A DNA stretch of 6,409 nucleotides. It comes from Marinosulfonomonas sp. (lineage in GTDB: Bacteria > Pseudomonadota > Alphaproteobacteria > Rhodobacterales > Rhodobacteraceae). Below the pieces are notes generated by a model. The model did not search any database, had not been told where the DNA came from, and saw only the letters and a program-made list of their open reading frames with translations. Positions 1 through 6,409 of the stretch are shown here, in pieces. The number at the start of each line of letters is the position of its first letter. Positions within the stretch are counted from its first letter, which is position 1. The position numbers and the translations under genes were made by a program. The stretch spans positions 1-6,409 of the forward strand of contig JAFLKA010000085.1 of NCBI GenBank assembly GCA_022712735.1, written 5' to 3'.

Positions 1-27
1 ATAAACAGTTTTGATATCGTTGAGCAT
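1..27 (-). CDS. Start of an unidentified minus-strand gene, cut by the left edge
   Basis: Only nine codons are visible, reading M-L-N-D-I-K-T-V-Y from an ATG at 27-25. The start is well supported by a strong ribosome binding site, AAAGGAG (minus strand, 40-34), six bases before the ATG. It is the next gene after recG on the same strand, with a 110-bp AT-rich gap holding a LexA-type site (95-109). That is an unusual amount of control DNA for a gene simply continuing the recG operon, so it may have its own damage-inducible promoter. Nine residues are too few to name a family and I do not recognise it. Confidence 0.7.
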
Positions 28-50
28 CGGTTGCTCCTTTGTGTTTTGTT

Positions 51-70
51 CTATTTGTTGCCTATTTGTT
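51..70. repeat. Two direct copies of CTATTTGTT, 11 bp apart
   Basis: CTATTTGTT occurs at 51-59 and again at 62-70, so the copies are offset by about one helical turn. On the minus strand this reads as repeated AACAAATAG just upstream of the left-edge gene's ribosome binding site. The second copy contributes the GTT of the GTTC at 68-71. It may be part of an operator or a leader element; no function can be shown from the sequence. Confidence 0.5.
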
Positions 71-71
71 C
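57..71 (+). promoter_or_regulatory. Degenerate second LexA-like site (GTTG-N7-GTTC)
   Basis: GTTG at 57-60 and GTTC at 68-71 are seven bases apart, one mismatch from the alphaproteobacterial LexA consensus GTTC-N7-GTTC. It lies 23 bp from the perfect site at 95-109 and in opposite orientation, 29 bp before the left-edge gene's start codon. It could be a weak second operator. A chance match in AT-rich DNA is quite possible. Confidence 0.3.
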
Positions 72-94
72 TCATATTGAGGTTAATTTGTAAA

Positions 95-109
95 GAACTT
101 TTTAAGAAC
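95..109 (-). promoter_or_regulatory. Putative LexA (SOS) box, GTTC-N7-GTTC
   Basis: The plus strand reads GAAC-TTTTTAA-GAAC, which on the minus strand is GTTC-TTAAAAA-GTTC, an exact match to the direct-repeat operator described for LexA in alphaproteobacteria. A third GTTC (minus strand, 119-116) follows the same direction with a six-base gap. The site is 67 bp upstream of the ATG of the left-edge minus-strand gene and 28 bp past the recG stop, a sensible operator position for that gene. A possible -35-like TTTACA overlaps its edge (minus strand, 96-91), but no convincing -10 was found at the right spacing. The match is seen; LexA control is inferred. Confidence 0.55.
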
Positions 110-123
110 ATTTGTGAACAAAT
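110..123. repeat. Short palindrome ATTTGT-GA-ACAAAT after recG
   Basis: Perfect 6-bp arms with a two-base centre lie 14 bp beyond the recG stop codon. The stem is AT-rich, the loop would be too tight for a stable hairpin, and no T-run follows on the minus strand, so it is a poor intrinsic terminator. It touches the LexA-like array and contains the third GAAC, so a protein-binding role is more plausible than termination. Confidence 0.4.
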
Positions 124-137
124 GGGGGCTACTTAGG

Positions 138-4369
<4,232 letters not shown>

Positions 4370-4419
4370 TTACCCTTGATAGGCGGGCATCACGAAGAGG
4401 TCCAGAGAGTGGTGGTAAT

Positions 4420-5133
4420 TCAGGCACCGATGGCCAGCGGTTCATCCATTTCAACCGGCACCGGATCACGCAGTACATAACCCCTGCCCCAAACGGTTTC
4501 GATATAGTTTTCGCCATCTGTGGCCTCGACCAGTTTTTTGCGCAGTTTGCAAATAAACACATCAATGATTTTCAGCTCGGGCTCATCCATGCCGCCATAA
4601 AGGTGGTTCAGGAACATTTCCTTGGTCAGGGTTGTACCCTTGCGCAAGGATAGCAGCTCAAGCATCTGGTATTCCTTGCCCGTCAGGTGGATCGGCTTGC
4701 CTGCCGTTTCAACCGTTTTGGCATCCAGATTAACCCCGATTTTACCCGTGGTGATAATAGATTGCGAATGTCCCTTGGAGCGCCGGATGATCGCGTGGAT
4801 ACGCGCCACCAGTTCTTCGCGGTGGAACGGCTTGGTCAGGTAATCATCTGCGCCAAACCCAAAGGCCTTGATCTTGTTTTCGGTATCATCCGATCCGGTC
4901 AGGATCAGAATGGGCGTATCAACCCGCGCCAGACGTAATTGGCGTAACACTTCGTTGCCATTCATATCCGGCAAGCCCAGATCAAGCAGGATCAAATCGT
5001 AGTCATATAGTTTGGCCAGATCGATGCCTTCTTCACCCAGATCGGTGCAGTAAACATTCAGATTGGCATGTGTCAGCATCATTTCGATGCTTTTCGATGT
5101 CGTTGGATCGTCTTCAACCAGCAAAACACGCAT
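4420..5133 (-). CDS. ctrA: Cell cycle response regulator CtrA
   Basis: CtrA is an OmpR/PhoB-type DNA-binding response regulator. In Caulobacter it is phosphorylated through the CckA-ChpT relay, activates cell-cycle, flagellar and division genes and blocks the replication origin. In Rhodobacterales it mainly controls motility and gene transfer agents. The 237-residue product has a receiver domain with acidic pocket Asp8/Asp9, phospho-acceptor Asp51 in LLDLGLPD, Thr79 and Lys101 (TKPF). A winged-helix domain spans about 125-225, with recognition-helix region [13 protein letters not shown] and wing [13 protein letters not shown]. The protein ends in Ile-Gly-Ala. The ATG is preceded by GGAG about ten bases upstream. 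Upstream TTAA-type sites (5174-5212) suggest autoregulation; sciP lies just before it on the same strand. Confidence 0.97.
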   Translation of the reverse strand: MRVLLVEDDPTTSKSIEMMLTHANLNVYCTDLGEEGIDLAKLYDYDLILLDLGLPDMNGNEVLRQLRLARVDTPILILTGSDDTENKIKAFGFGADDYLTKPFHREELVARIHAIIRRSKGHSQSIITTGKIGVNLDAKTVETAGKPIHLTGKEYQMLELLSLRKGTTLTKEMFLNHLYGGMDEPELKIIDVFICKLRKKLVEATDGENYIETVWGRGYVLRDPVPVEMDEPLAIGA

Positions 5134-5173
5134 TTTCAGTATTCTCCGCTATTTAGTTTTCCCTTCAGCAATG

Positions 5174-5212
5174 TGGTTAACACTGGGGTTAAATGGTTAA
5201 CTACAAGTTACC
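5174..5212 (-). promoter_or_regulatory. Cluster of CtrA-like TTAA sites upstream of ctrA
   Basis: Three GGTTAA elements occur at 5175-5180, 5187-5192 and 5195-5200, followed by GTTACC at 5207-5212. TGGTTAAC is repeated exactly at 5174-5181 and 5194-5201, a 20-bp period of about two helical turns. The CtrA consensus is TTAA-N7-TTAA. Here TTAA-N7-TTAC (5197-5211) matches with one mismatch, and TTAA-N8-TTAA (5177-5192) has perfect halves but one extra base. The nearest half site is 43 bp before the ctrA ATG, suitable for CtrA acting on its own promoter, as known in Caulobacter. No GANTC (CcrM methylation) site was found between sciP and ctrA. I could not fix a definite -10 element. Confidence 0.55.
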
Positions 5213-5238
5213 ATTGCGGAACATTTCGTGAATACACC

Positions 5239-5517
5239 TTAAAGTTGTCTATACTTTTGTAAAGAAGTGGTTTTTAAAGCGCTCGGACCATGCTTTTGCA
5301 CTGCCGATTGCCAGGAATGGTACTCTTCTTCGCTCAAACCATAGCGTTCAAGCGCCTCTTTTATGGGAATCAGTCCCGATAAAACCGCCTTGACCACGGC
5401 GGCCTTACGGCTGGCAACCCAGCGGCGTGTGGCCGGATCAGGCAAATCCGCCCGCGTCATCACAGTGCCATCCGGCAGGGTTACGGCGCGTGGACCATCA
5501 ACTTTTTTCAAATACAT
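5239..5517 (-). CDS. sciP: SciP-type CtrA inhibitor (DUF1153 family)
   Basis: The 92-residue basic protein matches the DUF1153 family, whose Caulobacter member SciP binds CtrA and stops it recruiting RNA polymerase, and also binds DNA. Visible hallmarks are the N-terminal MYLKKVDGPR, the LPDG and DLP turns (about 14-26), RRWVASRKAAVVKAV (31-45), and a helix-turn-helix with GLSEEEYHSWQ (60-70). The length agrees with the family and no membrane or signal segment is seen. The ATG has a good ribosome binding site, AAGGGA, six bases upstream. It lies directly upstream of ctrA on the same strand with a 105-bp gap, placing inhibitor and target side by side. Family assignment is firm; the inhibitory role in this organism is inferred. 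Confidence 0.9.
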   Translation of the reverse strand: MYLKKVDGPRAVTLPDGTVMTRADLPDPATRRWVASRKAAVVKAVLSGLIPIKEALERYGLSEEEYHSWQSAVQKHGPSALKTTSLQKYRQL

Positions 5518-5583
5518 CGGACATCCCTTATGCGATTTTGCCCAATTTGCGCCAACACCCTTAATTAGAAATGAAACCGCCCC

Positions 5584-5611
5584 TTGTTAGTCGTTAGCAT
5601 TTTCCTATATT
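5584..5611 (+). promoter_or_regulatory. Candidate sigma-70-type promoter for mnmA
   Basis: TTGTTA (5584-5589) and TATATT (5606-5611) are separated by 16 bases and resemble -35 and -10 boxes, each with four or five matches to consensus. Transcription would start near 5618, about 30 bases before the mnmA ATG. The rest of the 131-bp sciP-mnmA divergent gap (5518-5648) must also hold the sciP promoter, for which only weak candidates on the minus strand were seen. GTTAG occurs at 5587-5591 and 5593-5597, between the two boxes. Confidence 0.4.
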
Positions 5612-5648
5612 TCGAAAGACCTCACTAACCGAAATGAACGGCATCCTA

Positions 5649-6409
5649 ATGACCCACCCTAAGAACTCCCTTGGTTTTGCCAAACCCCCGTCTGAAACCC
5701 GCGTGGTTGTGGCCATGTCGGGCGGCGTGGATTCATCCGTCGTCGCAGCTGAACTGGCGCGTGAGGGCTATGATGTCGTCGGCGTCACCTTACAACTGTA
5801 TGATCACGGGGCAGCATTAGCCAAAAAGGGCGCGTGTTGTGCGGGGATCGACATCCATGATGCGCGGCGCGTAGCCGAGGAAATGGGGTTTCCGCATTAC
5901 GTGCTAGATTACGAGAACATCTTTAAGGAAACCGTGATTGACGAGTTTGCCGACAGTTATCTGGCGGGGGCGACACCTGTGCCATGCATTCGCTGTAACG
6001 AGCGGGTGAAATTCAAGGACCTACTGGCGACCGCGCGTGATCTGGATGCCGATTGCATGGCGACGGGGCATTACATTCAGCGAAAACTTGGCGAACACGG
6101 CGCCGAGCTGCATTCGGCCGCCGATGCCACCCGTGACCAGAGCTATTTTCTGTTCCCGACCACGCAAGAACAACTGGAGTATTTACGCTTTCCATTGGGG
6201 CATCTGGAATCCAAGGCCGAAACCCGCGCCTTGGCGGCGAAGCATGGGCTGGCAGTGGCGGATAAACCCGACAGTCAGGACATTTGTTTCGTGCCGGATG
6301 GGAATTACGCCGCGCTGATTGAAAAGCTGCGGCCCGAAGCGGCAAGTCCCGGGAATATCGTTGGTCTGGATGGTAATGTGCTGGCACAGCACCGTGGCGT
6401 GAGCCACTA
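5649..6409 (+). CDS. mnmA: tRNA-specific 2-thiouridylase MnmA, 5' part, cut by the right edge
   Basis: MnmA adenylates U34 of tRNA-Lys, -Glu and -Gln and transfers sulfur to form 2-thiouridine, which aids decoding and reading-frame maintenance. The visible 253 codons are open to the window edge; full-length members have about 370-380 residues, so roughly the last third is missing. Seen are the PP-loop SGGVDSS (24-30), [18 protein letters not shown] (59-66), [12 protein letters not shown] with the probable catalytic Cys116, ATGHY (138-142), and DSQDICF with the partner Cys213. The ATG at 5649 gives [12 protein letters not shown], like roseobacter homologues as I recall them. An in-frame ATG at 5634 would add five residues. 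Neither has a strong Shine-Dalgarno sequence. It diverges from sciP and has no evident functional link to it. Confidence 0.95.
   Translation, partial: MTHPKNSLGFAKPPSETRVVVAMSGGVDSSVVAAELAREGYDVVGVTLQLYDHGAALAKKGACCAGIDIHDARRVAEEMGFPHYVLDYENIFKETVIDEFADSYLAGATPVPCIRCNERVKFKDLLATARDLDADCMATGHYIQRKLGEHGAELHSAADATRDQSYFLFPTTQEQLEYLRFPLGHLESKAETRALAAKHGLAVADKPDSQDICFVPDGNYAALIEKLRPEAASPGNIVGLDGNVLAQHRGVSH

Noticed and set aside
110..123. Palindrome after recG as an intrinsic terminator
   Set aside because: The stem is AT-rich with a two-base centre and no T-tract follows on the minus strand.
5561..5575. TTAA-N7-TGAA in the sciP-mnmA gap as a possible CtrA box
   Set aside because: Only one half matches, and TTAA is common in AT-rich intergenic DNA; support is too weak.

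Overview
The window looks like a chromosomal housekeeping segment from an alphaproteobacterium, most likely a Rhodobacteraceae/Roseobacter-type organism. The clues are a CtrA response regulator next to a DUF1153/SciP-type protein, an MnmA N-terminus of the type I recall from roseobacters, a LexA-like site of the alphaproteobacterial GTTC-N7-GTTC type, and moderately GC-rich coding DNA separated by AT-rich gaps. The family-level placement rests on protein resemblance from memory.

Layout, right to left along the minus strand: sciP (5517-5239), a 105-bp gap with TTAA-type CtrA-like sites, ctrA (5133-4420), a 71-bp gap, ligA (best start 4348, stop 2225), recG (2228-138, start overlapping the ligA stop as ATGA), a 110-bp AT-rich gap with LexA-like sites, and the first nine codons of another minus-strand gene starting at base 27. 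On the plus strand, diverging from sciP, mnmA starts at 5649 and runs off the right edge. All complete genes are intact, and there is no gene-free stretch over about 132 bp.

How the genes fit together: CtrA is the alphaproteobacterial master regulator of cell cycle, motility and (in Rhodobacterales) gene-transfer-agent functions. SciP is the small protein that restrains CtrA-dependent transcription. The TTAA cluster between them is well placed for CtrA to control its own gene. Downstream come NAD-dependent DNA ligase (ligA) and the fork-reversal helicase RecG, so a replication-control regulator heads a replication/repair gene set. The gene beyond recG may be SOS-controlled. MnmA (tRNA 2-thiouridylation) belongs to a separate, divergent unit.

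No mobile element, CRISPR array, tRNA/rRNA gene or undescribed multi-gene system was seen. The points most worth following up are the LexA-like site before the unidentified left-edge gene and the CtrA-like repeats before ctrA.
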